NCBI GenBank assembly: GCA_902599045.1
Contig: CACKEA010000005.1
Coordinates: forward strand, 62,001 to 126,000
Origin: an uncultured Alphaproteobacteria bacterium
GTDB lineage: Bacteria; Pseudomonadota; Alphaproteobacteria; HIMB59
DNA length: 64,000 bases
Direction of reading: 5' to 3'
Positions 44,826 through 52,761 of the stretch are shown here, in pieces. A program made the position numbers and the translations under genes. Each line of letters begins with the position of its first letter. The first letter of the stretch is position 1. A model generated the notes under the pieces. The model was given only the letters and a program-made list of their open reading frames with translations. It was not told where the DNA came from and did not search any database.

Positions 44826-45854
44826 TTATCTTTCAGTTCTAAATTCTTTCCATGTTCTTATAAGCACTGGGGTTAGTAAAATTGCTATTCCGAGAATAGT
44901 CAACATAGAGGTAGCACCTGCAGATCCAAAAAGCATTTTATTTTCATTTCTTAAATCTTGATAAATCATCCATGAAAGAGACTGTGCTACTCCTTCTGCA
45001 GAGAAGCCAATTATTGGCTCAAAAACTCTAAAATTATCCATTAAACAAATTAACATTATAAATGTTGCAACTGGGTATAAATGTGGAATTACGATGTAAC
45101 GTACTCTTTGAAATCTAGAAGCACCGTCTATATAAGCAGCCTCGATTGGATCTTGGGGCACTGTTTGTAAAGCTGCATAAAATACAACGAATGCAAATGG
45201 TGTATTATGCCATATTCCATAAATAATAAGTGTAATCCAAGTTAGATTACTTGAGGCTTTTAAAGAAAGGTTTGGGTCATCAAAAAGAATTTGAATACTT
45301 GCACCGATTATACCTTGTGAGTCAATCATCCAAAACAATACAAGAGAACCAATTAGAGGTGTCACAATCATTGGTAAAATAGTTCCAAAGACTATAAGAC
45401 CCTTAATACTCTTTGCTAATGTATTTATGCTCAAAGCTACTATGAAACCTAAAAAGATTACTGGTGGTGTGACAGCAAAACAAAACGTTAAAGTAAATAA
45501 TAAAGCTTTATAAAATGGAAGATTTAATACTATATCTTTAAATTCACCCATTGATGAAGAGATATTCCAAGCCTCTCCTATTTCATCAAAAGCTAAATGA
45601 TTTCTATCTAAATAAGTACCAAATCCATTAAATCTCCCTAAAGGGTTTTCTTCTCTTAATTTATCAGTTGCCTCTACATCAACACGAACATTAGTTTGAC
45701 ATCCAAAGGGATCACAGTTCTCAACTTCCATTAAAACTTGCTGGGTCTCAATATGAAGAGATTGAAAAAAACTTGACACTATAGGAAGTCCTATAAAGAG
45801 TATCATTGCTAATCCCGTAGGAAAAATAAACCAAAAGAAAGTTTTATGAGGCAT
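44826..45854 (-). CDS. MalF-type ABC sugar permease with periplasmic insert
   Basis: A 342-residue permease. After the first helix (about residues 8-30) comes an insert of some 80 residues before helix two, carrying two close Cys (CDPFGC) that may form a disulfide, a small analogue of the MalF periplasmic loop. The EAA loop 'EAAYIDGASRFQRVRYIVIPHLYP' region near 235-258 is canonical. It follows the binding-protein gene after an attenuator hairpin and precedes the MalG-type gene directly. Confidence 0.87.
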   Translation of the reverse strand: MPHKTFFWFIFPTGLAMILFIGLPIVSSFFQSLHIETQQVLMEVENCDPFGCQTNVRVDVEATDKLREENPLGRFNGFGTYLDRNHLAFDEIGEAWNISSSMGEFKDIVLNLPFYKALLFTLTFCFAVTPPVIFLGFIVALSINTLAKSIKGLIVFGTILPMIVTPLIGSLVLFWMIDSQGIIGASIQILFDDPNLSLKASSNLTWITLIIYGIWHNTPFAFVVFYAALQTVPQDPIEAAYIDGASRFQRVRYIVIPHLYPVATFIMLICLMDNFRVFEPIIGFSAEGVAQSLSWMIYQDLRNENKMLFGSAGATSMLTILGIAILLTPVLIRTWKEFRTER

Positions 45855-45864
45855 TAAGTTTATT

Positions 45865-45898
45865 TAGAAAAAAAGAGTGGATCATTAAGATCCACTCT
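45865..45898 (-). terminator. Attenuator hairpin between binding-protein and permease genes
   Basis: A perfect ten-base stem (AGAGTGGATC at 45874-45883, GATCCACTCT at 45889-45898) with a five-base loop (45884-45888). On the minus strand it is followed by seven T residues (45873-45867). It lies 22 bases after the stop of the binding-protein gene and should lower transcription of the permease genes relative to it. Confidence 0.85.
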
Positions 45899-45920
45899 AT
45901 CAAATTTTATTTAGGTTAGT

Positions 45921-47156
45921 TTATAAAAAACCTTGCTCAGTAGCTTTAGCTACATAAGCAGCTTCAACGTCTGCTAAAGCTTTTTCTGCAGACTCATTAC
46001 CCTGAAGAAATTCAACAAGTTCAGAACTTAATGCACCGTGCATTAAACTCATATGAGGAAAACTTGGATAAGGAGTTGCACCTCTGTTAGCTGCATCAAC
46101 AACCGGTCCAGCTGTATCACCTGGTGTGTAGCCTTTAATTAACCAAACTGTAGCGTTTGGATTGTCATTAGCTAGTTCAGATGATGAAGCAGCTCCAACT
46201 AGAGCTCTAAAAGATGCTTCAGCATTTTCATCAGAGGTATTAGTTGAAATACCTATACCATCCCACCAAAGAGTTGTAGCTGGCTTACTACCACCACCCA
46301 CACTTGGAGAAGGTGCTAATCTTGTATCTGCTTTAATAGCTTGATCACCTTCATCATCAAGTAATGATGCGGCTCCTGAATTCCAAACATGCATCAATGC
46401 TACATTGCCTGATTCCCATTCCTCTTTAACAGCGTTTGTATCTTGTGTTAAAAAGTCAGGATTACTTAATTCTGTTAATTTTTTGATTACGTTAAGAGCT
46501 GCCACTCCCTTTTCATTATTAACATTTGGTTGGGCAGAACCTGATTTAAAGAATTCTCCACCATGACCTAGGTACATGTTTACGAATTCTTGTCCAAGAT
46601 TCCATCCAGATTTAAATGCACCTGCGTATGGGTTAGGCATTACTCCAGCAGCTTTAATTTTTTCTGCAGCAGCAATTACTTCTTCATAAGTAGATGGGAC
46701 ATCAATACCTAGATCGTTAAGAATACTCTCTCTGTACCAAAGATGTTGAGCGTTTGCCATAAAAGCAACTGCATAAATTTTTCCATCAATAGTAATTTTT
46801 TGGTTTTCATTCAAGTTGGCGCCATATTTTGCGACTAAATCATCTAATGGACGAATTAAACCATCATTCATTAAAGGTGTTATTGATCCATTAGTAACTA
46901 GTTTTGCAGAAAATTCTGCAGGGTTAGCTGATAATGCTGCTACTTGTAATTTGTTATGATCAACAGAGTGCGTAACATTAAAGTCTGCATCTGGTCCAGC
47001 ACAACTTTTTACTTCATCCATAAAAATTCTGTATGTAGTAAATTCGTTAGCTAGAATATTTATTGAACCGTTCGTAACACCACATGGTGAGTGACTACCA
47101 GCAAAAGCACTAGCAGATACAAACGAGAACAATAAAGCTATTAGTAGTTTTTTCAT
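45921..47156 (-). CDS. Sugar-type ABC substrate-binding protein
   Basis: A 411-residue periplasmic protein with a signal peptide (cleavage near ASAFA-GSH, residue 20). 'TFYRI'-like aromatic strands, 'VNNEKGVAALNVIKKL' near 215, and 'ALMHVWNSGAASLLDDEGDQ' near 253-272 place it in the SBP_bac_1/MalE group. Two Cys (CGV at 25 and SCAG near 51) may form a disulfide. The ligand is not predictable; the downstream TauD, ALDH and methyltransferase genes argue against a simple sugar. Ribosome site AGAGGAAAT before the ATG. First gene of its operon. Confidence 0.88.
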   Translation of the reverse strand: MKKLLIALLFSFVSASAFAGSHSPCGVTNGSINILANEFTTYRIFMDEVKSCAGPDADFNVTHSVDHNKLQVAALSANPAEFSAKLVTNGSITPLMNDGLIRPLDDLVAKYGANLNENQKITIDGKIYAVAFMANAQHLWYRESILNDLGIDVPSTYEEVIAAAEKIKAAGVMPNPYAGAFKSGWNLGQEFVNMYLGHGGEFFKSGSAQPNVNNEKGVAALNVIKKLTELSNPDFLTQDTNAVKEEWESGNVALMHVWNSGAASLLDDEGDQAIKADTRLAPSPSVGGGSKPATTLWWDGIGISTNTSDENAEASFRALVGAASSSELANDNPNATVWLIKGYTPGDTAGPVVDAANRGATPYPSFPHMSLMHGALSSELVEFLQGNESAEKALADVEAAYVAKATEQGFL

Positions 47157-47180
47157 TTATTTCCTCTTCTGTTTAAAATA

Positions 47181-47199
47181 AGTTTATTTAATATAAACT
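47181..47199. promoter_or_regulatory. Inverted repeat upstream of the binding-protein gene
   Basis: AGTTTAT (47181-47187) and ATAAACT (47193-47199) form a seven-base inverted repeat with a five-base spacer, 25-43 bases upstream of the ATG at 47156. It could be an operator or promoter-proximal structure like the palindrome in front of ugpB. In an AT-rich region chance is a real alternative. Confidence 0.3.
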
Positions 47200-47282
47200 A
47201 TTTATACAAAATTTAATAAATTAAGAATGTTAGAGAAATCGTCGCGGAAAATTAAATGTAGTTCTTTGTTATTTTTTTTTGA

Positions 47283-47702
47283 TTACTTAAAATTTAGACC
47301 CATCTGTTCAAAAACGCCATGATTATCAACCATCACATAATTGTCCATAAATTTACCATTTTTTATTGTCCAAAAATCTGAAAACTGCATTTTAATGGAC
47401 TTACCAGTTGGCTCCACTCCAAGATATATCCCACTATGAGTTCCAGTTAAAAAACCCGTTGCACTTATCCAATCACCTTCAGCGACAACAATATCATTTT
47501 TTACATGATAGTCTGGAAAAGCCTCATAAAAAGGCTTAAGAACTTTATACTTAAAATTTTCTATACCGTGTATGTCACCAAAACCAGGAGGTCCATGCCA
47601 AATCATATCATCATTCCAATATTGATGTTGTGCTTCTAAATCCTGAGCATTCAAAGCGTCGTACATTTTTTCCAATAAAATTTTATTGTCATCTAAATTC
47701 AT
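47283..47702 (-). CDS. Single-domain SnoaL/NTF2-like protein
   Basis: A 139-residue protein of the SnoaL-like (ester cyclase/polyketide cyclase) group: 'LLEKMYDALNAQDLEAQHQYWNDDMIWHGPPGFG' region, 'FYEAFPDYHVKNDIVVAEGDWI', and a C-terminal 'NHGVFEQMGLN'. The 'W-[H]-GP-x-G' motif near residue 36 recurs in the two-domain proteins at 48.9 and 53.8 kb. The ATG at 47702 is preferred because an AGGAG site precedes it and because it gives the family N-terminus; it overlaps the upstream gene stop by four bases (ATGA). The catalytic role is unknown. Confidence 0.78.
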   Translation of the reverse strand: MNLDDNKILLEKMYDALNAQDLEAQHQYWNDDMIWHGPPGFGDIHGIENFKYKVLKPFYEAFPDYHVKNDIVVAEGDWISATGFLTGTHSGIYLGVEPTGKSIKMQFSDFWTIKNGKFMDNYVMVDNHGVFEQMGLNFK

Positions 47703-48838
47703 TTTTTTTCTCCTAAAATTTGTATTAAAATTGCTAGTTCGTTGAAACCAGTCCATTCTTTTATGATTTTATTATTTTTTATCTCCCATTGTGTAATACC
47801 CCACAAATGACATTCTTTGTTTGATGGATCTCCATATATACCATTTCCTTTATGAGTTCCTACTGCTCCCCAACGTATAGATACTAAATAACCTTCATTA
47901 TCGTTTCCCATCCAATAAAGATCTTCGATGCTAAGTGCGAGGTCAGGAAAAGAAGATATTAGTGAAATTATAAAATTTTTAAGTTTAGGTAATCCTTTAA
48001 ATTTACGACTTGTTGATCCCTCAAATTCAATATTATTTGAATATACTCTTTTTATTGCAGAAAAGTTTCTTCTATTCCAAATCGTATCGAAAACAGCATG
48101 TACAAATTTTCTCATATTTGTAATTTTATTTGGAATTTCATAACTAATTGGCTTTAATTTTTTTATTTTCCTTCTAGGTTTTGAATTTTTAAAATTAGGA
48201 GCAAAAGGACCAATATTTCCATCTTTTGCGATTTGTTTTGCAATTTCATTTAGATCTAAGCCTAACTGTTTAATTAGGCCTGCAGTATCATAAACAACAT
48301 TTTCATAATATATTTCATTATTCTTTGCGACACAGTTAGCTATACAGAACAATCGTACTGGTTTACCGGTTGGTTTTGAAAACTTACTATAACCTGTGTT
48401 AGTTCCGGTAATGATAGTTCTGTGCGATGTATGAAAACTAGTTTTATCGTCTCCAGCCCATATAACCTCGTCTGCAAATAATCTAATATCGGGAAAGGCA
48501 TTATTCGTATGAATAGTGTCAGATACAATTTTTTCAGATCCAAATTGTAGTCCAAGTTCGTCCCAAACACGGCATTCTGGACTATAGGTGTCATAAATAT
48601 AACCAATGTTTTTTTCTTCCCAAATTGTGTAAGTAATTCTTACAATATAATCGATAATATTCTTATATTGTCTCTCAAAACCTTTCATGGATTGTTTAGA
48701 TAGAGTTTTGGGCTTTGGGTTTAAAGATTTTGAATTGCCTCCTCCTCCATAAGCTTTTAGAGATAAATTAAAGTTTTTAGGCATATGATGATCTTTTAAA
48801 GGAGACGGTTTAATATCTTTTATATGCTTATTTATCAT
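47699..48838 (-). CDS. Two-domain SnoaL/NTF2-like protein, type A
   Basis: A 379-residue protein with two NTF2-fold SnoaL-like domains (about residues 60-195 and 245-375). Repeated marks are 'ITYTIWEEKN..YIYDTYSPE' and 'VFDTIWNRRNFSAIKRVYSNN', each followed by a 'FPD' turn and a strand ending in 'GDD/GND'. It is a paralogue of the protein at 51.8 kb, both beginning near 'MKGF'; here a 50-residue Lys/Pro-rich N-terminal extension precedes that point, so the true start may be internal (Met51). Coupled by ATGA to the single-domain gene. Confidence 0.75.
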   Translation of the reverse strand: MINKHIKDIKPSPLKDHHMPKNFNLSLKAYGGGGNSKSLNPKPKTLSKQSMKGFERQYKNIIDYIVRITYTIWEEKNIGYIYDTYSPECRVWDELGLQFGSEKIVSDTIHTNNAFPDIRLFADEVIWAGDDKTSFHTSHRTIITGTNTGYSKFSKPTGKPVRLFCIANCVAKNNEIYYENVVYDTAGLIKQLGLDLNEIAKQIAKDGNIGPFAPNFKNSKPRRKIKKLKPISYEIPNKITNMRKFVHAVFDTIWNRRNFSAIKRVYSNNIEFEGSTSRKFKGLPKLKNFIISLISSFPDLALSIEDLYWMGNDNEGYLVSIRWGAVGTHKGNGIYGDPSNKECHLWGITQWEIKNNKIIKEWTGFNELAILIQILGEKK

Positions 48839-48949
48839 TTAATTTTTTTAATTTTATTATTCAAGAAATACTATTAAATAAAATTCAAAGCAATATTATT
48901 TTTATGAAATGAATATTGTTATTTTATTTTTTATATTATAAATAAATTC

Positions 48950-49951
48950 ATGCCGGATTTTCAAAAAGAAAAATTATTAGTGTTAGAATTTTTAAATGCA
49001 ATTGATAATGCAAATGACAATAATTTAGTTGAAATAATATCTAAATATACATCTAAAAATTTTAATATGAAATGTACACATCCTTTTAATGAACTTAAAG
49101 GAGCTGATAAAATTGCAAAATATCTTTGGTCTCCAATTAAAAAATCTTTTAAACCCATACAAAGAAGAATGGATATTTTTTATGCTGGAACAAACTTAGT
49201 TGATAACCATTCATCAAAATGGGTTGTAAATATGGGACATTTTCTTGGAAGTTTTAATAATCCATTTCTTGGAATAGAACCAACAAAAAAAACAGTAATG
49301 CTTTGGTATTGTGAGTTCTACAGAGTAGAAAATAACAAAATTACTGAAGGTGCTTTTTTTTTAGATATTTTGAAATTTATGCAAAACTTAAAATTATCTG
49401 TAGTGCCAGACTCAACTGGAATGGTTGGTTTCAATCTCGGACCAAAAACTCATGATGGTTTATACTTTGAAAAACAAAGTGAAGAAGAAGGAAATAAAAC
49501 TCTAAATCTTATGATGAGAATGGCAAACAGATTAATTGGTGAAGGAATGAGAACAACAGTTTCTGATTTAGAAAAAGACTGGCATGAGGATATGATATGG
49601 TGGGGACCCGGGGGTATTGGTGCATCATATACATATGATGGATATTTAAAGGGTCATACTGGACCATTTGAAGAAAATCTCGAATTTATTGAATTTTCTG
49701 GTCATGTACTTGAAAATTCTGAGGGAAACTTTGGTGGATGGTTTGGTTGGCCAAATTTAAAAATGAGACCCAAGGGAAATTACATGGGATTAACTCAAAA
49801 CACAGATCTGATTGGGGAAATGAGAGTTGTTGATCTTTATAGAAGAGATAAAAATAAAATAGCAGAAAATTGGATATTAATTGATCATTTACATTTTTTA
49901 AAATGTATTGGTATTGATTTACTTGATATAAACAGAAAATTAAAAGATTAG
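48950..49951 (+). CDS. Two-domain SnoaL/NTF2-like protein, type B
   Basis: A 333-residue protein with two SnoaL-like halves. The N-terminal half has 'CTHPFNELKGADKIAKYLWSP' near 41-61 and 'GHFLGSFNNPFLGIEPTKKTV'. The second has 'DMIWWGPGGIG' near residue 214-224. It aligns with the protein at 53.8 kb over both halves ('HPxNELKG', 'WxGPxGIG', 'IDxxHxL'). The pairing of SnoaL halves is unusual, and no named enzyme matches. Divergent from the type A gene (112-bp AT-rich gap); its end overlaps the MetE-like gene by four bases. Confidence 0.75.
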   Translation: MPDFQKEKLLVLEFLNAIDNANDNNLVEIISKYTSKNFNMKCTHPFNELKGADKIAKYLWSPIKKSFKPIQRRMDIFYAGTNLVDNHSSKWVVNMGHFLGSFNNPFLGIEPTKKTVMLWYCEFYRVENNKITEGAFFLDILKFMQNLKLSVVPDSTGMVGFNLGPKTHDGLYFEKQSEEEGNKTLNLMMRMANRLIGEGMRTTVSDLEKDWHEDMIWWGPGGIGASYTYDGYLKGHTGPFEENLEFIEFSGHVLENSEGNFGGWFGWPNLKMRPKGNYMGLTQNTDLIGEMRVVDLYRRDKNKIAENWILIDHLHFLKCIGIDLLDINRKLKD

Positions 49952-51078
49952 ATTATTTTTGATGCAAGTTTTGTTCCCTCAACAAGTGCATGAAGTTTTT
50001 CATAACAAATATTTTCATCAATTTTTCCAAATCCAGCAAAAGTACTAAAACCACAATCAGTACCAGCCATTAATTGATCTTTTGGAATAACAGTTGAATA
50101 TTTTATTAATCTTTCTGCGACTACTTCGGGATGTTCAATAAAGTTTGAAGTAGAGTCTATTACACCAGGAACCAAAATTTTATCTTTAGGTAGTTTTATT
50201 TTTTCAAAAACTTTCCACTCATGAGCATGACGAGGATTTGAAGACTCAATCAAAAAATATTTTATTTTAGATTTTAAAATTATCGGTAATATTTTTTCAA
50301 GAGGTATATCACGGGTATGAGGACCTTCATAATTTCCCCAGCAAATATGCATTCTAGTCATTTCACATTCAACATTTGCTAAAGCATTATTTAAACATTC
50401 AATTTGCAATTCAGCTCGTTTTAAAAATTCTTCGTCAGACAAATCTTTAAAATTCATATGTCTTGCTAGCGCTAAATCTGGACAGTCTAATTGAACATGA
50501 ATATTAGAATTTGTAATTTGTTCATATTCTTTTGACATTATGCTAGATAATTTATCGAGGTATTCGTCATCATTTTTATAATATTTATTTGGCATAAATA
50601 CATTTATTACACCAGGAGAAGCAGCGTTCATAAATGCTTTTGTGTGGTTCGATTTCTTTAATGATTTATTAAAATTATTAATATCTTTCAATAAAGAATC
50701 TTCATCTTTAATTTTGAGTTCTTTTGTACAACAAGGTCTGGAATAAGTTGGTGTACCTCCACTATTAGCTATTTTTTCTTTGTACTCTGGAAAATCATCT
50801 AAATCTGCAGGAGCTCTTCTTTCGCTCTCACCTGAAAAACCATCAATTCTATCTTTAATATAAGTAGCATAGCTTATTTTACTCATCTCACCGTCACTTA
50901 TAAAATCTATTCCAACTTCTATTTGTCTTTTTACTATTTGATCAACATTTGAAATTAAAATATTTTCAAACTTTTCATTATCAATTCTTTCACCTTTATC
51001 TTTTGCAAATAAATACTCTGATAATTGTTTAGATCTTGGTAAGCTTCCAACGTGTGTAGTAAGAATTTTAGATACCAT
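49948..51078 (-). CDS. MetE-core (UROD/MetE-like) methyltransferase
   Basis: A 376-residue protein equal to the C-terminal catalytic barrel of cobalamin-independent methionine synthase, without the N-terminal half. Start 'THVGSLPRS' near residues 8-16 and 'SDGEMSKISYATYI' near 61-74 are family segments. Zinc ligands are visible: His and Cys in 'MHICWGN' near 242-248, Glu in 'IESSNPRHAHEW' near 277-288 and Cys in 'GTDCGFSTFAG' near 342-352. Stand-alone MetE cores use varied methyl or alkyl donors. It lies downstream of the RraA-like gene (one-base gap). Confidence 0.82.
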   Translation of the reverse strand: MVSKILTTHVGSLPRSKQLSEYLFAKDKGERIDNEKFENILISNVDQIVKRQIEVGIDFISDGEMSKISYATYIKDRIDGFSGESERRAPADLDDFPEYKEKIANSGGTPTYSRPCCTKELKIKDEDSLLKDINNFNKSLKKSNHTKAFMNAASPGVINVFMPNKYYKNDDEYLDKLSSIMSKEYEQITNSNIHVQLDCPDLALARHMNFKDLSDEEFLKRAELQIECLNNALANVECEMTRMHICWGNYEGPHTRDIPLEKILPIILKSKIKYFLIESSNPRHAHEWKVFEKIKLPKDKILVPGVIDSTSNFIEHPEVVAERLIKYSTVIPKDQLMAGTDCGFSTFAGFGKIDENICYEKLHALVEGTKLASKII

Positions 51079-51079
51079 A

Positions 51080-51784
51080 CTATTTTGAATTTAAAAATTC
51101 TTTATATTTCTCAACAAATTGTTTTTTTGAAAAATTTTTATTCTTTTTTAAAAAATTAAAAATAATATTTTCCTTTTTATTCATTCTTTTAATTAAATTT
51201 GGTAATTCTTTCAAATATTCTCTTTTAATTATGACAGCACCATGAAAGTCTGCATGTATAAGATCATTAGGCTTAACTTTCATATTAAATATATTTACTT
51301 CGCAATTTATTTTATGAATTTGATTGTATCCATGACCTACCCTAATTTCACCACTAAGTATTTGGAATTTTTTATCTATCTCTTGTAGGTCTCTCATAGC
51401 TCCATTAGTTATAGCTCCTTTAAAACCAAAATTTAAATGTATTGAAGCATTCAATTCTCCCCACCATGATCCAATTGTATTACTCTTATCCTTATCTTCT
51501 ATAACACAAATTTTTGGAAACTTTCCATCAAACATATATTCATAGTATTTATCTCTATTTTTAATAATGTTTGTATTCTTCTTTTTTGTCGATGTGATAA
51601 TAGCAGTCTTGGCAAAACCAATAACTGGTTTTAATTTTGGATTTAAACAATGCATAGTTTTTTGAGTATGTCCTTTAGATCTAAGTGAAGAGTCTAATAG
51701 CTCTAAAGAATTAGAAATAGTTGGAGTGTCATAATTTCTTATGTATTCAATAATTTTATTTTCAGTTTTAGTTAAGGGTTTCAA
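51080..51784 (-). CDS. RraA-like (HMG/CHA aldolase-type) protein
   Basis: A 234-residue protein of the RraA/dimethylmenaquinone-methyltransferase-like family: 'TPTISNSLELLD' near residues 16-27, 'ELNASIHLNFGFKGAITNGAMRDLQEI' region near 110-136, where the Arg-Asp pair 'MRDLQEI' is the catalytic/metal pair of 4-hydroxy-4-methyl-2-oxoglutarate aldolases, and 'IHADFHGAVII' near 178-188. Members are aldolases or decarboxylases of keto acids, or RNase E inhibitors; in a catabolic cluster the lyase role is more likely. Between a type A NTF2 gene and the MetE-core gene. Confidence 0.75.
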   Translation of the reverse strand: MKPLTKTENKIIEYIRNYDTPTISNSLELLDSSLRSKGHTQKTMHCLNPKLKPVIGFAKTAIITSTKKKNTNIIKNRDKYYEYMFDGKFPKICVIEDKDKSNTIGSWWGELNASIHLNFGFKGAITNGAMRDLQEIDKKFQILSGEIRVGHGYNQIHKINCEVNIFNMKVKPNDLIHADFHGAVIIKREYLKELPNLIKRMNKKENIIFNFLKKNKNFSKKQFVEKYKEFLNSK

Positions 51785-51787
51785 TAG

Positions 51788-52759
51788 TTATCCTGTTTGA
51801 AGTAATATTTGTTTCCAAATTATAGTTTCATCAAATAATACCCACTCATTTTTTATACCTTTTGGACCAAATTCAGCTTGAGATATTCCCATTATGTGAA
51901 CGTTTGCATTACTGGGGTTAGAGAAGAGATCAGGGCCTGAGTGTTTTCCCTCTAGTGACCATCTAACAGATGCTTTTTTATACTCATTTTTTTCTTCCAA
52001 ATAACTTATATGCTCTATTTTAAAAACAGCGTCGGGAAAAGTAGATCTTAGTGAGATCCAAAAGTTTTTTACTTCGTCAAGCCCTAAGGCTTTAAATCCT
52101 CCTGGCTGCTCTTGATTTACAGATCTATCATAAGAATTATCTATAACATTGAAATTGCTATAAAAAATTTCCTTTAATATATTCGCATAGTTTGTTCCAG
52201 TATTGTTTGAGGATATAGGTATTTGTAAATATTTAATTTCATGTGAAGTACTGTTATTAAAAGGTATTGAGCATTTATCTTTGCCACCTTGAAATTCAAT
52301 TAAGTTTGCAGCTTGTTTTTTAGGATCAATATTTAACTGACGTACAATAGCGCCCTGATCTCTTACAAGCCATTCATCATAAACCTGATTATTTTTACAA
52401 GCGCAGTCTGCAATAACTCTATACTTTAAAGTTTTTCCAGTTGCCTTTCCGTAGATACCATCATTTAAATGTGTAGCTTTTGATAAAATTCGGTGGGAGG
52501 ATAAATATCCATGTTCTTCATCGCCGATCCAGATGACATCTTCTCCTAATAACTGTCTATCTGGAAATTCATTTAAGGTAGCATAAGTGGCTTTAACAAC
52601 TACATCAGGTCCATATATTACACCATCAGGAGATCTTACTGGAATTCCCTCGGCATAATAATCTCTTATTGACTCAACATCTTTCTTCTCCCAAATTTGG
52701 TAAGTGATTTTTATAATATAATCTGGAAGATCTAAAAAATTTTTATCAAACCCCTTCAT
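51788..52759 (-). CDS. Two-domain SnoaL/NTF2-like protein, type A
   Basis: A 323-residue paralogue of the protein at 47.7 kb. First domain: 'MKGFDKNFLDLPDYIIKITYQI' region at the N-terminus, then 'VIWIGDEEHGYLSSHRIL' near 74-91 and 'TGKTLKYRVIADCACKNN'; second domain: 'NILKEIFYSNFNVID' near 196-210 and 'HSGPDLFSNPSNANVHIMGI'. Conserved His pair (SSHR, and VHIMG) and a CxCK segment recur in both paralogues. No enzyme activity is known for this two-domain type. Between the bicupin gene (two-base gap) and the RraA-like gene (three-base gap). Confidence 0.75.
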   Translation of the reverse strand: MKGFDKNFLDLPDYIIKITYQIWEKKDVESIRDYYAEGIPVRSPDGVIYGPDVVVKATYATLNEFPDRQLLGEDVIWIGDEEHGYLSSHRILSKATHLNDGIYGKATGKTLKYRVIADCACKNNQVYDEWLVRDQGAIVRQLNIDPKKQAANLIEFQGGKDKCSIPFNNSTSHEIKYLQIPISSNNTGTNYANILKEIFYSNFNVIDNSYDRSVNQEQPGGFKALGLDEVKNFWISLRSTFPDAVFKIEHISYLEEKNEYKKASVRWSLEGKHSGPDLFSNPSNANVHIMGISQAEFGPKGIKNEWVLFDETIIWKQILLQTG

Positions 52760-52761
52760 AT

